Shown here: one piece after another, positions 27,767 to 36,919 of the stretch | Numbering within the stretch: the first letter of the stretch is position 1 | How the letters are laid out: each line of letters begins with the position of its first letter | Notes under the pieces: model-generated | The model's input: the letters and a program-made list of their open reading frames with translations, nothing else | Told to the model about the DNA's origin: nothing | Databases searched by the model: none | Translations under genes and position numbers: made by a program | Source: Albimonas marina | GTDB taxonomy: Bacteria > Pseudomonadota > Alphaproteobacteria > Rhodobacterales > Rhodobacteraceae | DNA: 64,000 bases | Assembly (NCBI RefSeq): GCF_029223255.1 | Contig: NZ_JARHUC010000003.1 | Span: 778,365 to 842,364, forward strand | Direction: 5' to 3'

Positions 27767-30376
27767 TCAGGCGATTTCGCGCGTGGCGGGCTTTGACGCC
27801 TTGTCGGGGCGCGGCTCCGGGGCGTCGGGCGCCTTGACGCCGTCGAGCCGGTCCAGCCAGGCGCAGATCCCGGCCGCCAGCGTCGGAGCGCCCTCGGGGC
27901 GCACGATGTCCATGTGCCCGCCCGGCAGGCGCAGCAGCTCCGCCTCCGGCCCCAGCAGCGCCTGCCAGGCGCGCTGACGCTCCTCGGCGCTGGGATCGTC
28001 GACGGCCACCACCAGAAGCGTGCGCTGCCCCGAAGGCGGGGTCGGCGCGCGCGCGAGCGCGAGCGCGGCTGAGGCCGCCGCCGGCCGTCCGCCCGGACCC
28101 GCCATGCCCAGCATCGGCAGGGCGAGGCGCGTGACGCCCGCCATCCCCTCGTTCCGCGCCGCCCGGCGCAGGCGCCGCGGCGCCAGCAGCCGGTCGAGCC
28201 AGGGCGCCGGCGGATCCATCAGCACCAGCCGCGGGGCGGGCTGGCCCGCTCGCACCATCGCCCGCGCCGCCTCGGCCGCCACGATCGAGCCGAAGCTGAA
28301 GCCCACCAGAACCGCGGGCGCGGCGGGATCGACCGCGCCGCCGCCCACGCCGGTCGCGCGCGCGCGGGCCTCGCTCTCGTCGATCACCGCCGCGGCGGCG
28401 TCGCGACCATAGGCCGGCATCCGGCGCCGCGGGGGCGCGTCGGTAAACGGGCGCACGCCGATCACCTCGGCCCGCCCTTCCAGCGCATGGGCGAGCGGCA
28501 GCAAGTCCGACAGGTTCCCGTCGCCGACGTGCATCGCATGGATCACCCGGGTCGCGCGCGGATCTGGCCGGTTCAGCGCCGCCAGCCGTCCGCCCGCGGC
28601 CTCGACGCTTCCACCCGCCGCGCGGGCCGCGTCCAGCCGGGCGGCGATGGCGGCGACCGTGGCCCCGTCCAGCATCAGCGACTCGAGCGGCACGCGCACG
28701 CCCAGGCGCGCCTCGCACTCCAGCGTCATGGTCTTGGCCTGCAGCGAGTCGCCGCCGATGTCGAAGAAATCGTCCTCGCGCCCGAAGCCGCCCGCGCCCA
28801 GCGTCTCGCGCCAGACCTCGGCGACCAGCGACTCGGTCGGGCCCTGCGGCGGGCCGCCTTCGCCCCCGGTCTCGGCGGGCTCGGCGAACGGGTCGGGGAA
28901 GGCCTGGCGCTTGACCTTGCGGGTGGGGCCGGTGCGGGGGAAGTCCTCGACGACCCGGATCCGCCCCGGCACCATCCAGCCCGGATAGGCCTCCGCCAGG
29001 CGCCGGCGCAGCTCCGACGGGTCGGGCCGCGCGCCGGGCGAGGGGATCACGAAGGCCGCCAGCCGCCGCACGCCCCCCGGCCCCACCGGCGCCACCGCCG
29101 CCACGTCGCGCACCCCCGGCAGGGTCGCGATGGCGCGCTCCACCTCGGTCAGGCGCACGTTGTAGCCGCGGATCTTCACCTGGTCGTCCTTGCGCCCCGC
29201 GGGATGCAGCATCCCCTGCGCGTCCCGCCAGCCCAGGTCGCCCGAGAACCAGCGCCGCGCCGCCGGGTCGCCGGGCGGGATGTCGAAACAGGCCGCCGTC
29301 TCCTCGGGCAGGCCCATCCAGCCCACCGAGAGATGCGCGCCGTGGGCCACGAGCTCGCCCACCTGCCCCTCGCCGACCTCCGCGCCCGAGGCGTCGAGCA
29401 CCCGCAGAATGCCGGGGATGTCCACCGTCCCCAGCGGCACCGTCTCGGGGATCGGGTCGCCGTGGCGATGGGTGTAGGTCGAGCCGACCTGGCTCTCGGA
29501 GGAGGCGTAGATGTTGCGCAGCTCCGCCCCCGGCGCGCTCATCCGGTCGAAGTCGCGCAGGTCGTCGGCGCGCAGCGCCTCGCCCGCCATCGCGATCACC
29601 TTCAGGTCCGGGAACGGCCCCAGCCCGGTCGCGGCCAGCGCCCGGTAGCCGGCGGTGAAGATGCGCATGAAGGTGATCTTGTGGGCGAGCAGCGTCTCGG
29701 CCACCCCCGCCGGCCCCAGCAGGGCGAAGTCGCAGACCGTCAGGGTCGAGCCCTCGGCCATCAGCGCGTAATAGGAGTTCGGCCACCACGAGCCGGTCAG
29801 CAGCGTCCGGTCCTCGGGCGTCAGGATCTGCACCGCGCGGGTGCAGGCCAGCACCGCGTCCATCCCCACCGCGTCCATCATCGGGCATTTCGGCGTGCCG
29901 GAGGAGCCGGAGGTGAAGCGCACGATCACCGGATCCTCGTCCCGCAGCGCCACGCGCTCGAACCGCGGGATCGCGGCGCGGTCGGCGTCTTCCGGCGGGG
30001 GCAGGATTTCGGTCCGGATCATCGGGGCGAAGCGGACGCGCGCGGCCTCGTCGTCGACCAGCGCCAGCTTCGCGCCGGTCTTGCGGAACACGTCCGCCAC
30101 CACCGGGTCGGGCATCGCGGGGTCGGGCGCCCCGAAGGCGCAGCCCGCCTTCGCCGCGCCGAAGTTCGACGCCAGCCGCGGGGCGCCCGTGCCGCCCAGG
30201 TGCAGCACCACGTCCCCCGGCCCGAAGCCTTCCGCCGCCAGCCAGGCCGCCAGCCGGTCCGACGCCGCGTCCATCGTGGCGCGCGTCAGCGAGGTCCCGC
30301 GCGCGATGTCGTGCAGGAGGATCGAGTCAGGGCGTTCGGCCGCGTGCCGCGCCATGGCGTCGAGAAAGACGTTCAT
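27767..30376 (-). CDS. Single-module NRPS-like synthetase (A-T-TE)
   Basis: 869 residues in three domains. Adenylation (about 1-495): FTSGSSGTPK (154-163), ASSESQVGSTYTH, FSGDLGW, KIRGYNVRLTEVE and the A10 Lys in RTGPTRKVKRQ. Carrier domain (about 513-585): DDFFDIGGDSLQ with Ser544 for phosphopantetheine. Thioesterase (about 600-845): GFSFGS nucleophile Ser694 and a His in GGHMD (821). There is no condensation domain. The region matching the A4 motif reads SWWPNSYYALM and lacks the FDxS Asp that holds an alpha-amino group, so the substrate is probably an acid or keto acid, not an amino acid. RalA-like and fungal furanone/quinone synthetases share this layout. Product unknown. Confidence 0.92.
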   Translation of the reverse strand: MNVFLDAMARHAAERPDSILLHDIARGTSLTRATMDAASDRLAAWLAAEGFGPGDVVLHLGGTGAPRLASNFGAAKAGCAFGAPDPAMPDPVVADVFRKTGAKLALVDDEAARVRFAPMIRTEILPPPEDADRAAIPRFERVALRDEDPVIVRFTSGSSGTPKCPMMDAVGMDAVLACTRAVQILTPEDRTLLTGSWWPNSYYALMAEGSTLTVCDFALLGPAGVAETLLAHKITFMRIFTAGYRALAATGLGPFPDLKVIAMAGEALRADDLRDFDRMSAPGAELRNIYASSESQVGSTYTHRHGDPIPETVPLGTVDIPGILRVLDASGAEVGEGQVGELVAHGAHLSVGWMGLPEETAACFDIPPGDPAARRWFSGDLGWRDAQGMLHPAGRKDDQVKIRGYNVRLTEVERAIATLPGVRDVAAVAPVGPGGVRRLAAFVIPSPGARPDPSELRRRLAEAYPGWMVPGRIRVVEDFPRTGPTRKVKRQAFPDPFAEPAETGGEGGPPQGPTESLVAEVWRETLGAGGFGREDDFFDIGGDSLQAKTMTLECEARLGVRVPLESLMLDGATVAAIAARLDAARAAGGSVEAAGGRLAALNRPDPRATRVIHAMHVGDGNLSDLLPLAHALEGRAEVIGVRPFTDAPPRRRMPAYGRDAAAAVIDESEARARATGVGGGAVDPAAPAVLVGFSFGSIVAAEAARAMVRAGQPAPRLVLMDPPAPWLDRLLAPRRLRRAARNEGMAGVTRLALPMLGMAGPGGRPAAASAALALARAPTPPSGQRTLLVVAVDDPSAEERQRAWQALLGPEAELLRLPGGHMDIVRPEGAPTLAAGICAWLDRLDGVKAPDAPEPRPDKASKPATREIA

Positions 30377-30516
30377 GAATCAGTTTACCATCAGTGGAAT
30401 CGCCGCGCCCCTGGAATGTCGCGAATGGCGACCTTCCCGCTACATGAACGTTTATTGCAGGGGACCGGACGACCGGCAAGTCGTTAGCATTCATCAACGA
30501 ATTTCAATATGAATCG

Positions 30517-30547
30517 ACGCGCCCCGCGAGAAACTCGCGGGGCGCGT
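30517..30547. terminator. Strong hairpin upstream of the NRPS-like gene
   Basis: Perfect 14-bp stem ACGCGCCCCGCGAG (30517-30530) with CTCGCGGGGCGCGT (30534-30547), loop AAA. It separates the DUF992 gene from the A/T-richer promoter region of the NRPS-like gene (30377-30516), where a minus-strand TTGCCG - 17 nt - AATAAA pair is a weak promoter candidate. Confidence 0.7.
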
Positions 30548-30693
30548 CTCTCCCGATCGGGGCGGTCGGCGCGAGGGATGGTGCGCGACCGGCCGCAAGA
30601 AAGCCCGGGTTCACGAAGCTAGGCGTCACGGCGTCGGGAGGAGGCCGGCCCGCAGGCCGCCCCTCCCGGACGGAGACCCCGTCGGGAGGAACC

Positions 30694-30723
30694 CCCGCCC
30701 CGGGCTCGACGACCCGGGGCGGG
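30694..30723 (-). terminator. Terminator of the DUF992 gene
   Basis: Perfect 11-bp stem CCCGCCCCGGG (30694-30704) with CCCGGGGCGGG (30713-30723), 8-nt loop, 20 nt past the stop codon on the minus strand. Confidence 0.75.
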
Positions 30724-30743
30724 AGATCACGGTCAGGCCCGGA

Positions 30744-31256
30744 TCACGAGGGATCGACCGAGCGGAGCTCCATCGACTCGAGGCCCACGGCCAGGCCGTA
30801 GCCCTCCTTGCCCGAGACCGACAGCGGCTGCAGCGAGATGGCGTCGGACTCGCCGCCCACCAGCACCCGCACGCCCGCGCCGTACTTCACCGACACGTCG
30901 GCCGAGGCGCCCACGTACTCGCCGTCCATCATCGTCGGGTTGAACTTCTCCTGGGTGGTCAGGACCGCCCACTTGATGACCTCCTGGTCGGTGGTCGAGA
31001 GGTCCACGCCCCACTTGGTGATGTTGGCGACATAGGTGCCGTCGAACTGGTCGTCCTGCGCGTCGAGGTTGCAGACGTACTCGGTCTTGGCGCGGATGAT
31101 GTCGTTGTCCTTGGCGGTCAGGTCGCAGGTCAGGACGCCCACTTCCACGGCCGCTTCGCGCTCGTTGGCCTGGCCGGCGGCGAGCGCCGGGCCGGACACC
31201 GCGGCGGCGGCGGTCAGGGCGAGAGCGGAAAGGCCGGCGATCTTGCGGGTGATCAT
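30744..31256 (-). CDS. Exported DUF992 family protein
   Basis: 170 residues. The signal peptide (1-27) ends ALAAG. The mature domain shows the DUF992 pattern: VEVGVLTCDLTA, YVCNLDAQDDQFDGTYVANITKWGVDLSTTDQEVIKWAVL, GEYVGASADVSVKYGAGVRVLVGG, DAISLQPLSVSGKEGYGLAVGLESMEL. The two Cys are those conserved in the family. It is probably a small periplasmic beta-sandwich of unknown function. The start at 31256 has GGAGG 7 nt upstream. It is monocistronic. Confidence 0.93.
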   Translation of the reverse strand: MITRKIAGLSALALTAAAAVSGPALAAGQANEREAAVEVGVLTCDLTAKDNDIIRAKTEYVCNLDAQDDQFDGTYVANITKWGVDLSTTDQEVIKWAVLTTQEKFNPTMMDGEYVGASADVSVKYGAGVRVLVGGESDAISLQPLSVSGKEGYGLAVGLESMELRSVDPS

Positions 31257-31560
31257 GTTGTCCTCCGTTACGTTTCGGGCGCCGCACGCAGCGTCGCGCC
31301 GTGGTGAGAGAGATGGGAGGGCCGCGGCCCCCTTCAACGCGGGTCTCAACAAGACCCCGACATCGCCCCGATTAGGGCGGCGCCGCCGCAATCGGCCCGG
31401 ATCGGGGCGCCGCCCGGGCCCCGGCCCCCGGCGCAAGGCGCCGCGTCTCCCGTCGCGCCCCTGGCCCGGCCCCGCCCGCGGCGCGTCCCCCGGCCGCCGC
31501 CCGTGGCCCGCGTCTGCCGCCTCCCGCCGCCGGCGCCCTGCCCCTAGGTCACCAGGGCGA

Positions 31561-31721
31561 GCGCCTGTTCCGCGGAGCCGTCCGTCGCCGACCTCGTGCA
31601 ACGCTTCGCGGGAGGCCGGACCATGGATCGCCGAGCGGCCGGCGAAGCCGTCTCGTCCTCGACCCGGCGCCCGTCGGGGCTCGGGCGGCGCCGGCCACGG
31701 ACGGCTGCGGGGAGCGGGCGC
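31561..31721 (+). repeat. Long-hairpin intergenic repeat, copy E (degenerate)
   Basis: 161 bp. The outer arms GCGCCTGTTCCGCGGAGCCG and CGGCTGCGGGGAGCGGGCGC still pair, as does CCGTCCGT with ACGGACGG. The middle helix and apical hairpins have decayed. It lies in a 725-bp gap (31257-31981) between the divergent DUF992 and infA genes, with no gene visible in the rest of the gap. Confidence 0.75.
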
Positions 31722-31981
31722 GGGCCCTGATCCCCGCGGGGCTCCCGACGCGTCGCCGGGCACGCACGGCGCCCCCGCGCGCAGCGGCCGGCCGGCGCGC
31801 CCCGCCTCGGAGGCCCTCCCCGGCTCCTGCGCCCCCCTCTGCCCGGCGCACGCGCGCTCACCCGCGCGCGAGGCCCCCGCGCGCGGCGCCTTGAAAAACC
31901 TCTCCCGCGGCGCCATACCCCCCGGCACGCGACGCGCAGGGGTGCGCCGCGTCGATCCCTGTTTGCTGCTCCGGAGATGGC

Positions 31982-32200
31982 ATGGCCAAGGAAGAGACTC
32001 TCGAATTTCCCGGGGTCGTCGTCGAACTTCTGCCCAACGCGACCTTTCGGGTGAAGCTCGAGAACGGCCATGAGATCATCGCCCACACCGCGGGCAAGAT
32101 GCGCAAGAACCGCATCCGCGTGCTGGCGGGCGACAAGGTCCAGGTGGAGATGACGCCCTACGACCTCACCAAGGGCCGCATCACCTACCGCTTCAAGTAA
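31982..32200 (+). CDS. infA: Translation initiation factor IF-1
   Basis: 72 residues, the exact family length, a single S1/OB domain. [53 protein letters not shown] is the canonical sequence. It binds the 30S A site during initiation. GGAG lies a few nt upstream of the ATG. It heads the infA-maf-RNase unit, with maf starting 4 nt after its stop. Confidence 0.99.
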   Translation: MAKEETLEFPGVVVELLPNATFRVKLENGHEIIAHTAGKMRKNRIRVLAGDKVQVEMTPYDLTKGRITYRFK

Positions 32201-32204
32201 GACG

Positions 32205-32873
32205 ATGACCGCCGACCCCGCCCCTGCGCCGCAGGCGCTCGGCGCGGACGGGCCGGCGGCCGCGATGCGCGCCGCGCCCCGCCTCGTGCTGGGCTCGGCC
32301 TCTCCGCGGCGCCTCGCGCTGCTCGCCTCGATCGGCGTCGTCCCCGACGCCGTGCTCCCCGCCGACATCGACGAGACGCCGGCCCGGGACGAGGAGCCGC
32401 GCCGCTACGCCCTGCGCCTCGCGCGCCAGAAGGCGGCCGCGGTGACCGAGGCCCTGCCCTTGGGCGACGACGCCGCCGTGCTCGCCGCCGACACCGTCGT
32501 CGCCGCCGGCCGCCGGATCCTCGGCAAGCCGGCGGACGAGGCGGAGGCCTACCGCTTCCTCGCCCTGCTCTCGGGGCGCCGCCACCGGGTGATCACCGGG
32601 GTCGCCCTGCGCCGCGGGGCACGCGAATGGACCCGCCGGGTCGAGACGCAGGTGCGCTTCAAGCGCCTCTCCCAGGACGAGATCTCGGCCTACCTGCGCT
32701 CCGGCGAATGGCGCGGCAAGGCCGGCGGCTACGCCATCCAGGGCATCGGCGCCGGCTTCATCCCCGCCATCAACGGCAGCTACACCAACGTGGTGGGCCT
32801 GCCCCTGACGGAGGTCGCGAACCTCCTGCAGGGGGCGGGCGTGCCCGTCACATGGGAAGGACCGCCCGCATGA
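32205..32873 (+). CDS. maf: Maf family nucleoside triphosphate pyrophosphatase
   Basis: 222 residues. The Maf signature SASPRR is at about residues 32-37. Conserved blocks [93 protein letters not shown] complete the active site. It hydrolyses dTTP/UTP or modified nucleotides and is tied to septum inhibition in other bacteria. The start is 4 nt after infA. A second ATG at about 32265, just before [10 protein letters not shown], would give the usual family length, so the first 20 residues are uncertain. Its stop overlaps the next start (ATGA). Confidence 0.95.
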   Translation: MTADPAPAPQALGADGPAAAMRAAPRLVLGSASPRRLALLASIGVVPDAVLPADIDETPARDEEPRRYALRLARQKAAAVTEALPLGDDAAVLAADTVVAAGRRILGKPADEAEAYRFLALLSGRRHRVITGVALRRGAREWTRRVETQVRFKRLSQDEISAYLRSGEWRGKAGGYAIQGIGAGFIPAINGSYTNVVGLPLTEVANLLQGAGVPVTWEGPPA

Positions 32874-33970
32874 AGGGTCGCGCCGTTCTGATCCTCGAGG
32901 ACGAACCCGGCTGGCCGATGCTCGCCGCCCGGATGGAGAACGGGCGGCTGGAGGACCTGCTGGTCGACCCGCCCGAGAGCGATCCCACCCCCCGCATCGA
33001 GGCCGTGCACCTCGCCCGCGTGATCCGCCGGGTCGAGGCGCTGGGGGCCGTCTTCCTCGATCTCGGCGACGGGCGCGAGGGCTTCCTCAAGGCGCCCCGC
33101 AAGGCCAGGCCCGGCGAGCGCCTGCTGGTGCAGATCGCCCGCCATGCGGAGCCCGGCAAGGCCACGCCCGTCTCCGACGAGCCGCTCTACAAGGGCCGCT
33201 ACGCGATCCTCACGCCCCACGCGCCCGGCATCAACGTCGCCCGCCGCATCCGCGACGACGACGAGGCCGCGCGCCTGCGCGCGGTGGCCGAGGACGCGCT
33301 GGCCGAGGCGGGCCTGGGCCCCGACGACCTGGGCGAGGCCGCCCCCGGCGCGATCCTGCGCAGCGCCGCCGAGGGCGTGGACCCCGACGCGGTCGCCGAG
33401 GACGTGGCCGCCCTCGCGGGCCTCCTGAACGAGGCGCGCGCAGCCGAGGCCGGCGACGCCGCCCCCGGCGAGATCGTCGCCGCCCCCGACGCCGTCACCC
33501 GCGCCTGGCGCGACTGGGTCGACCCCGAGCCCGACGAGGTGATCCGCGGCGATCTGCGCCTGTGGGACGACCTCGGCGCGCTCGACCAGCTCGGCGCGCT
33601 GCTGCGTCCGCGGGTGGGCCTGACGGGCGAGGCGTGGATGATGGTCGAGCCGACCTCCGCCCTCGTCGCGGTCGACGTGAACACCGGCGGCGACTTCTCC
33701 ACCGCTTCGGGACTGAAGGCGAACCTCGCCGCCCTCGCCGACCTGCCCCGCCAGCTCCGCCTGCGGGGCCTGGGCGGGCAGATCGTGGTGGACCTCGCGC
33801 CGCTGTCGAAACGCGACCGCAAGCAGGCCGAGACCGCGATCAAGCGCGCCCTGCGCGAGGACCCGGTGGAAACCCAGGTCCTCGGCTGGACCCCGCTGGG
33901 CCACCTCGAGCTCTCCCGCCGCCGCGAGCGCCGCGCCCTCTCCGAGCTGCTGCCCCGCGACTTCGCCTGA
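32870..33970 (+). CDS. Ribonuclease E/G family protein (short form)
   Basis: 366 residues, shorter than RNase G (about 490). It keeps an S1-like N-terminal part ([28 protein letters not shown]) and the RNase E/G catalytic core: [16 protein letters not shown] with the first metal Asp and [17 protein letters not shown] with the second. The Zn-link CxxC segment is not seen. This short form next to maf and yacG is normal for Rhodobacterales. The role is probably 5' end-dependent RNA cleavage or rRNA maturation. The start overlaps the maf stop by 4 nt; the longer in-phase frame is shadow inside maf. Confidence 0.9.
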   Translation: MKGRAVLILEDEPGWPMLAARMENGRLEDLLVDPPESDPTPRIEAVHLARVIRRVEALGAVFLDLGDGREGFLKAPRKARPGERLLVQIARHAEPGKATPVSDEPLYKGRYAILTPHAPGINVARRIRDDDEAARLRAVAEDALAEAGLGPDDLGEAAPGAILRSAAEGVDPDAVAEDVAALAGLLNEARAAEAGDAAPGEIVAAPDAVTRAWRDWVDPEPDEVIRGDLRLWDDLGALDQLGALLRPRVGLTGEAWMMVEPTSALVAVDVNTGGDFSTASGLKANLAALADLPRQLRLRGLGGQIVVDLAPLSKRDRKQAETAIKRALREDPVETQVLGWTPLGHLELSRRRERRALSELLPRDFA

Positions 33971-34354
33971 TCGGGGCCTAACCTGGGGCCCGACCCGGCC
34001 GGCGGCCCCCACGACGCGCCGCCGCCGGTCAGAGCCCGCAGCCAGGCGCCGCGTCGGCCGTCCCGCCGGCGGCCGAGGCCCCGCCCGCGGCGCGCCCCGG
34101 CGTTTCGCCCCGTGGCCCGCGGCGCCCGCCGGGCAAGTCCCGCATCCCGGGCCCGCCGCAGGCGCCCTGGGGCGGCCTCCGATCCTCCTCAGGCCGCGCC
34201 CGGGCGCCGCGCCCGCAGTCCGATCCGCAGGGGAGGCCCGGCTTCCGCCGCCTTCGTCCTCCCCCGTTCCCGAAACCGGCGCGCCCGGCCCCCTTGCCTC
34301 CGCGCGCCGCCTCCGCGACCCTGCCCGTCCTCCCTCCCGATCCGAGAGGCGCCC
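33971..34354. other. Gap between the RNase gene and yacG
   Basis: 384 bp, very GC-rich, no gene or clear hairpin. Open frames have shadow composition (Pro/Arg/Gly). yacG is preceded by a weak GAGAGG. Confidence 0.4.
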
Positions 34355-34549
34355 ATGCCCTGCCCGATCTGCCGTAAGCCCATGGCCGAGCGCTACCGCC
34401 CCTTCTGCTCCAAGCGCTGCGCCGACGTCGATCTCGCGCGCTGGCTGAACGGCGCCTACGCCATCCCCGCCGTCGAGGAGGACGATCCCGACGCCGAGGA
34501 CGCCGCCTTCCACGCCCTGCACGCCCCCGACGCCGACCCGGACCGCTGA
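34355..34549 (+). CDS. yacG: DNA gyrase inhibitor / zinc-binding protein YacG
   Basis: 64 residues. The zinc ribbon is CPIC near the start and FCSKRC further on (C-x2-C...C-x3-C), followed by the family segment ADVDLARWLNGAYAIP. YacG binds GyrB and inhibits DNA binding. The C-terminal 25 residues are acidic. Placement directly after maf/RNase and before tRNA-Phe is typical. This is the last core gene before the island. Confidence 0.96.
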   Translation: MPCPICRKPMAERYRPFCSKRCADVDLARWLNGAYAIPAVEEDDPDAEDAAFHALHAPDADPDR

Positions 34550-34715
34550 CGCCCTCGCCCGCGGTCCTTCCAGCCGACCGGGCCGCCCCGCCGCAGGGTC
34601 CGGACGCGCCCCTGACGAAACGTCCGGCGCCTCGGAGCAAGAAAACGCTCCGGGGCCTCTTGCCAGCCCCTCCGCCATTCGATATCTCCCCCCTCGCGCC
34701 GCCCAGCGGCGCCCC

Positions 34716-34791
34716 GCCCGGGTAGCTCAGTTGGTAGAGCAGCGGATTGAAAATCCGCGTGTCGGTGGTTCGAATCCGCCCCCGGGCACCA
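34716..34791 (+). tRNA. tRNA-Phe (GAA), island insertion site
   Basis: 76 nt with encoded CCA. Acceptor GCCCGGG/CCCGGGC, anticodon loop with GAA flanked by GGATT/AATCC, and the T arm GGTGGTTCGAATCCGCC are intact. A T6 run follows at once (34793-34798). Base composition falls sharply right after the gene, which marks it as the likely attachment site. I found no second copy of its 3' end in the window. Confidence 0.97.
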
Positions 34792-35040
34792 TTTTTTCTC
34801 ATAAATATATGATTTCAAATCACTTTTGAGGGTGATGCCAAGTTGGCCCACCCCTCAGCCCACCCGGCAGAGCAGTTCACGTCGATCCCGATGAAGGTGG
34901 CACGCATTCGAAGCGGTTCGAGCTCATACCTGCCCTGCATACGGCTGACGCCCAACCCGATCGTGACAACGTGGATAACGGAAATTCGTTTTGCTTCAGA
35001 ATGTTAGAATGAGCCCGGACCAGAACCTACGGAGGGCTCC

Positions 35041-35760
35041 ATGACACTGATGCTTCACTGCGGCGCCGATGAGGTGACCTACCTGATGCTCCGCGATCTC
35101 GACACCCCGGCCGCGACGCCGACCCACGTGCCGATCCCGCACCACCGCCTCGTCGATCTCGTGCGCCACTCGCTCGGCTTCTACGGCCACGAGATCGTCG
35201 AGGAGCACCACGGCCTCACCGCCGACGGCGCGCGCTACTTCGGCCTCATGACGCTGGAGAGCGCCTGGACGGGCTACCGCGACACCGTCGTCATGCGGAA
35301 CAGCCACGACAAGAAGTTCCCGATCGGGATCGGCTTCGGCAGCCGCGTCTTCTGCTGCGACAACCTCGCCTTCTTCGCCGACCACGTCGTTCGGCGGCGG
35401 CACAGCCGGCACGCGATGCGGGACATCCCCGGCCTAGTTATGAACCTGATCGAGCCGCTGGTGGAGAGCCGCGAGGCCCAGCACCGGGTGATCGAGCTCT
35501 ACCGCCGGACGCCACTAACCGACGCGGCGGCCGACCACGCGATTCTCGAGATGTACCGGCGCGGCGTGATCAACGTGCAGCGCATCGCCGCTGTGCTGAA
35601 GCAGTGGGAGGAGCCGGAGCACGAGGAGTGGGGCGAGCGGACGGCCTGGCGGCTGTTCAACGCCGCGACCTTCGCGCTCTCCGGCCGAGTCGCCGAGGAC
35701 CCGAGTGTCACACGGCGTCTGCACGACGTCATCGACGGAACCTGCGAGACGATCCACTGA
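35041..35760 (+). CDS. DUF932 domain protein
   Basis: 239 residues. Blocks VMRNSHDKKFPIGIGFGSRVFCCDNLAFFADHVVRRRHS match the DUF932 core found in plasmid, phage and ICE proteins. The C-terminal part is helical (HAILEMYRRGVINVQRIAAVLKQW...AWRLFNAATFALSG). It is cytoplasmic, and the molecular role is unknown, though DUF932 relatives cluster with anti-restriction and replication genes. GGAGG is 6 nt before the ATG, and an intrinsic terminator overlaps the stop. It is the first gene of the island. Confidence 0.9.
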   Translation: MTLMLHCGADEVTYLMLRDLDTPAATPTHVPIPHHRLVDLVRHSLGFYGHEIVEEHHGLTADGARYFGLMTLESAWTGYRDTVVMRNSHDKKFPIGIGFGSRVFCCDNLAFFADHVVRRRHSRHAMRDIPGLVMNLIEPLVESREAQHRVIELYRRTPLTDAAADHAILEMYRRGVINVQRIAAVLKQWEEPEHEEWGERTAWRLFNAATFALSGRVAEDPSVTRRLHDVIDGTCETIH

Positions 35761-35782
35761 GGGGCCACCGGCCCCTCTTTTT
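35759..35782 (+). terminator. Intrinsic terminator of the DUF932 gene
   Basis: 8-bp stem GAGGGGCC (35759-35766) with GGCCCCTC (35770-35777), loop ACC, then T5 (35778-35782). The stem overlaps the stop codon. Confidence 0.9.
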
Positions 35783-35885
35783 CGTGGGGGCCATGCAGGC
35801 TCGAAAATACACCCTTGCGATCCGCCGTATCGCGTTCATCATCCAAGATGACGTTACGTGATCCGCGCAAAGGGAGGCGGCGACC

Positions 35886-36653
35886 ATGGGCAGGGACTAC
35901 ACCACCGCGCGCACAGTACTCGGGTTCCTTGAGATCATTTCCTGGGTTGCGCTCCTCTTGGGCGCCTTGATCGCATTGGCTGGTGGGAGTTCGGCGAGCC
36001 GGGGCTTCGGGTCGATGTCCGGCCTCGCGGGCATGTACGCGATCATGCCTGGGATAGCCCTTGCCTTTCTGGGGCTCCTGGGCGCGGCCATCTGCCAGGC
36101 CTTCCGCGCTGTCGTCGATCAGGCGCAGACGACGGATCGGCTCCTCGACGTCGCGCAGGAGCAACTCCGCCTACTGAAGGCCGCGCCAAGTTTTGCACAG
36201 GCGGGGAGCATTCCGTTGGAACCGAACGCCGGAGCTCGTCATGCAGAAGCCACTAACGGCAAGACGCCCGCGAAGCAGCCGACGCTCGGCGGCGGCGAGG
36301 CCCATCCCGTTCTGCAATCGGCAATCGAATACCGCGGCCACACGATCGCACCCATGGGGAACGGCGTGCTTGTAGAGAAACAGTATTTCGCGTCGCTGCC
36401 GGACGCGAAACAGCACGTCGACCGCCTCCTCGGTACGGTGGAGCACAGGCCCGGCGACATCGAACATCGCCGGCAGGTCACCCGACCGGCCGAGAACCTT
36501 TTCGAGGTCGGCGACAGGGACTCGCAAACTCTGCCGGAAGCGCAGATGGATATCGGCGCCAGCGTCCGGGCAGGTGCGCAGGCGTCGGAACCGAGGCTGA
36601 CGGCGCTCGACGCCGAGCCGCCGCTCACAGCGCCCGAACGGTCGAAGGGCTAG
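35886..36653 (+). CDS. Hypothetical membrane protein
   Basis: 255 residues. Two N-terminal membrane helices (about 14-34 and 48-72) are followed by a long, mostly polar cytoplasmic or periplasmic region with a short coiled-coil-like stretch (DQAQTTDRLLDVAQEQLRLLKAA). A later motif, IEYRGHTIAPMGNGVLVEKQYFASLPDAKQHVDRLL, resembles the short beta-beta-alpha segment of small uncharacterised proteins. The tail is disordered-looking. There is no recognised family. It is followed 9 nt later by a small membrane protein, probably in the same transcript. Confidence 0.7.
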   Translation: MGRDYTTARTVLGFLEIISWVALLLGALIALAGGSSASRGFGSMSGLAGMYAIMPGIALAFLGLLGAAICQAFRAVVDQAQTTDRLLDVAQEQLRLLKAAPSFAQAGSIPLEPNAGARHAEATNGKTPAKQPTLGGGEAHPVLQSAIEYRGHTIAPMGNGVLVEKQYFASLPDAKQHVDRLLGTVEHRPGDIEHRRQVTRPAENLFEVGDRDSQTLPEAQMDIGASVRAGAQASEPRLTALDAEPPLTAPERSKG

Positions 36654-36662
36654 GCACCTCCC

Positions 36663-36851
36663 GTGGCTCTGCTCGCGAACGTGCTGCTAGGCTTGGCGGG
36701 GCTTCTCGGGCTGATCGGCCTCGTCTTCATCTGGATGCCGCCGATCGGCATCCCGCTGCTCTTCGTCGGCGGCGGGCTCTACGTGCTGTCTCATTGGCTG
36801 AAGAAAGAGACGCGGCGGCGGGCGGTCGGTCGACAGCTAGGCGATCGGTGA
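36663..36851 (+). CDS. Small membrane protein
   Basis: 62 residues, GTG start 9 nt after the previous stop codon. Nearly all is hydrophobic: two closely spaced membrane helices (about 3-22 and 26-46) ending in a basic tail KKETRRRAVGRQ, giving a hairpin with cytoplasmic ends. Family not recognised. Its length and context (small membrane protein beside another membrane protein on a mobile element) do not allow a functional call. Confidence 0.6.
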   Translation: MALLANVLLGLAGLLGLIGLVFIWMPPIGIPLLFVGGGLYVLSHWLKKETRRRAVGRQLGDR

Positions 36852-36919
36852 GCTACTCTGGGCTTCCCATGGGGAAACCCAGGGGCATCGCGATGCTCCG
36901 CAGCAACGGAGTGTTCGCG

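Noticed and set aside
30377..30516. lux-box-like or quorum-sensing operator before the NRPS-like gene
   Set aside because: Short inverted words (CCGGACGACCGG) are present but no 20-bp lux-type palindrome, and no luxI/luxR gene is nearby.
34803..34990. Minus-strand frame just after tRNA-Phe (about 62 codons, ending near 34827) that might be an integrase end
   Set aside because: No recombinase motif, no start with a ribosome site, and no A/T codon pattern of a gene; kept only as a possible decayed attachment-region sequence.
36794..36919. Longer start for the AlpA protein
   Set aside because: The extension overlaps the small membrane protein gene and has no ribosome site; ATG 36920 begins exactly with the family sequence.
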